A stretch of 22,603 bases of DNA from an uncultured Oscillospiraceae bacterium. GTDB lineage: Bacteria; Bacillota; Clostridia; Oscillospirales; Acutalibacteraceae. Position numbers and translations under genes: made by a program. The stretch spans positions 1 through 22,603 of the forward strand of contig CAUFXR010000037.1 in assembly GCA_959596515.1 (NCBI GenBank), read 5' to 3'. Each line of letters begins with the position of its first letter. Positions within the stretch are counted from its first letter, which is position 1. Positions 21,688-22,603 of this stretch are shown here, in pieces. Below the pieces are notes generated by a model that ran no database searches, was not told where the DNA came from, and saw only the letters and a list, made by a program, of their open reading frames with translations.

Positions 21688-22576
21688 TTCCATGAAATAT
21701 CTTCTCAAAGAGGGCGTGAAAAACGTCTGGCATAATCGGATGATGTCTTTCGCTTCCATCGGTGTGCTGGTATCCTGCCTACTGCTTACCGGCGCGGCGG
21801 TCCTGTTTTCCGCAAATTTGTCCTACGCTATGAAGGATATCCAGGACGAAAACGTGGTCACGGTGTATTTAAAGCAGGAAGTAGGAGAATTAGAGGCGGT
21901 AACCCTTTCTGAGAAGTTTAGAGAAATTCCAAATATCAAGGAAATTGTGTTTGTGTCCCAGCAGGAAGCGTTGGAGCAGTATACGGAGATTTTAGGGCCT
22001 CTATTTGAGGGCCTGGAGGATGATAATTTTCTCCCCAACGCTTATCGGGTGACCATGGAGGATTTGTCCCTCTATGACGAGACAGTAGCGCAAATCAAGG
22101 AGATTCCTCAGGTGGATACCCTCAGCGACCGCAGCGATGCGGCCTCTAAGCTGACCAATCTGAATAATATGGTAGGAACCGCCGGCCTTTGGATTTTGAT
22201 CATCCTCAGCGTGGTATCGCTGTTTATCATCAGCAATACCATCCGAGTGACTATGTACAGCCGACGGTTAGAAATCAGTATTATGAAATCGGTGGGCGCT
22301 ACTAACTGGTTCATCCGGGTGCCTTTTATCGTAGAGGGCGTGGTCATCGGTTTAATTTCAGCGGGCGTTTCTATTTTGGTACTGAAACTGGTTTATGAGA
22401 GTATCATGTCAGCTGTCAAACAGCTGATTCCCTTTACAAGTATTCCGTTTACCACCCTCACAGGTCCTGTGGTGCTGGGATTCATCGGTGCCGGTATCGC
22501 GTTTGGGGCTTTGGGTGGAATCATTTCCATCAGCAAGTACTTAAAGAAAGAAGGAGGAGAGATCCTTGGCTGGTAA
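21677..22576 (+). CDS. ftsX: Permease-like cell division protein FtsX
   Basis: The 299-residue protein starts MNFSSMKYLLKEGVKNVWHN and has the FtsX layout: one helix (ASIGVLVSCLLLTGAAVLF), a large outside loop (about 50-165, with ENVVTVYLKQEVGE and IKEIVFVSQQEALEQ), then three helices (LWILIILSVVSLFIISNTI, VEGVVIGLISAGVSILVLKL, VVLGFIGAGIAFGALGG). RLEISIMKSVGATNWFIRVPF is the conserved cytoplasmic coupling segment. ATG 21677 has AGGTG upstream and overlaps ftsE by 11 bases; the longer frame back to 21626 is ftsE shadow. It passes the FtsE ATP cycle to murein hydrolases of the PcsB/EnvC/CwlO kind outside the membrane. Confidence 0.96.
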   Translation: MNFSSMKYLLKEGVKNVWHNRMMSFASIGVLVSCLLLTGAAVLFSANLSYAMKDIQDENVVTVYLKQEVGELEAVTLSEKFREIPNIKEIVFVSQQEALEQYTEILGPLFEGLEDDNFLPNAYRVTMEDLSLYDETVAQIKEIPQVDTLSDRSDAASKLTNLNNMVGTAGLWILIILSVVSLFIISNTIRVTMYSRRLEISIMKSVGATNWFIRVPFIVEGVVIGLISAGVSILVLKLVYESIMSAVKQLIPFTSIPFTTLTGPVVLGFIGAGIAFGALGGIISISKYLKKEGGEILGW

Positions 22577-22603
22577 AAGGTTTGGCACGTGGAAAAAAAG
22601 AAC
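22566..22603 (+). CDS. Start of next gene, possibly the FtsEX partner murein hydrolase (partial)
   Basis: A TTG at 22566-22568 lies eight bases after AGGAGG (22552-22557) inside the end of ftsX, opening MAGKRFGTWKKR, a basic stretch that would suit the head of a signal peptide. Only 12 full codons are present. In many Firmicutes the gene after ftsX encodes a coiled-coil M23 peptidase or similar hydrolase; that identity is inference from gene order. Confidence 0.5.
   Translation, partial: MAGKRFGTWKKR

Noticed and set aside
1..22603. Insertion sequence, prophage or integrated element
   Set aside because: No transposase, integrase, phage structural genes, terminal repeats or tRNA attachment sites were seen.

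Overview
The window reads as chromosomal DNA of an anaerobic, low-to-medium-GC Bacillota, most likely a Clostridia member of the Oscillospiraceae/Ruminococcaceae type. The reasons are strong AGGAGG ribosome binding sites with frequent GTG/TTG starts, an Rnf electron-transport operon with its usual ApbE, NusG-domain-II and Gx-transporter partners, an orphan UgpC/MsmK ATPase beside a CdaR/PucR-type regulator, FtsEX, and several clostridial families of unknown function (DUF6062, DUF6512, DUF4830, DUF1273). The taxonomic call is inference from family content; no rRNA or tRNA gene was seen.

Layout. 1-2838 (minus): start of an rnf operon read leftward, apbE, NusG-II protein, a 576-bp gene-free insert with a perfect palindrome and degenerate tandem repeats, Gx transporter, then the first 86 codons of rnfC. 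2839-3084: divergent promoter region with two good sigma-A promoters. 3085-5268 (plus): iron alcohol dehydrogenase, lrgA/cidA-like and lrgB genes as one operon. 5273-6151 (minus): Ogg-type DNA glycosylase. From 6414 to the end every gene is on the plus strand: DUF6062 protein with duplicated Cys/His modules; a 408-bp AT-rich intergenic region with a palindrome and DnaA-box-like 9-mers; an 86-aa tail-anchored protein; a DUF6512 membrane protein; rlmB-type methyltransferase; a 1328-aa protein joining an acidic tail to a degenerate P1B-ATPase-like module; a DUF1273/SLOG protein; a monocistronic divergent EF-G; a DUF4830 protein; an unexplained hairpin-bearing leader; an RsuA-family pseudouridine synthase; ugpC; a CdaR/PucR regulator; ftsE-ftsX; and the first codons of another gene.

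Working together. ApbE, NusG-II and the Gx protein accompany RnfC in building the flavin-dependent Rnf ion pump. LrgA and LrgB form a translationally coupled membrane pair. UgpC is a shared ATPase for sugar importers encoded elsewhere, and the neighbouring regulator is plausibly linked to carbohydrate use. FtsEX controls cell-wall hydrolysis, and the truncated last gene may be its hydrolase partner. RlmB, the RsuA-family enzyme and the EF-G paralogue give a ribosome-related flavour to the plus-strand half.

The least explained items are the degenerate P-type ATPase with its three TQE motifs (9429-13415), the EF-G that lacks the usual His after DTPG and the NKxD Asp (14091-16172), the repeat insert in the rnf operon (797-1372), the DnaA-box-like cluster (7282-7366), and the hairpin leader before the pseudouridine synthase gene (17143-17435).
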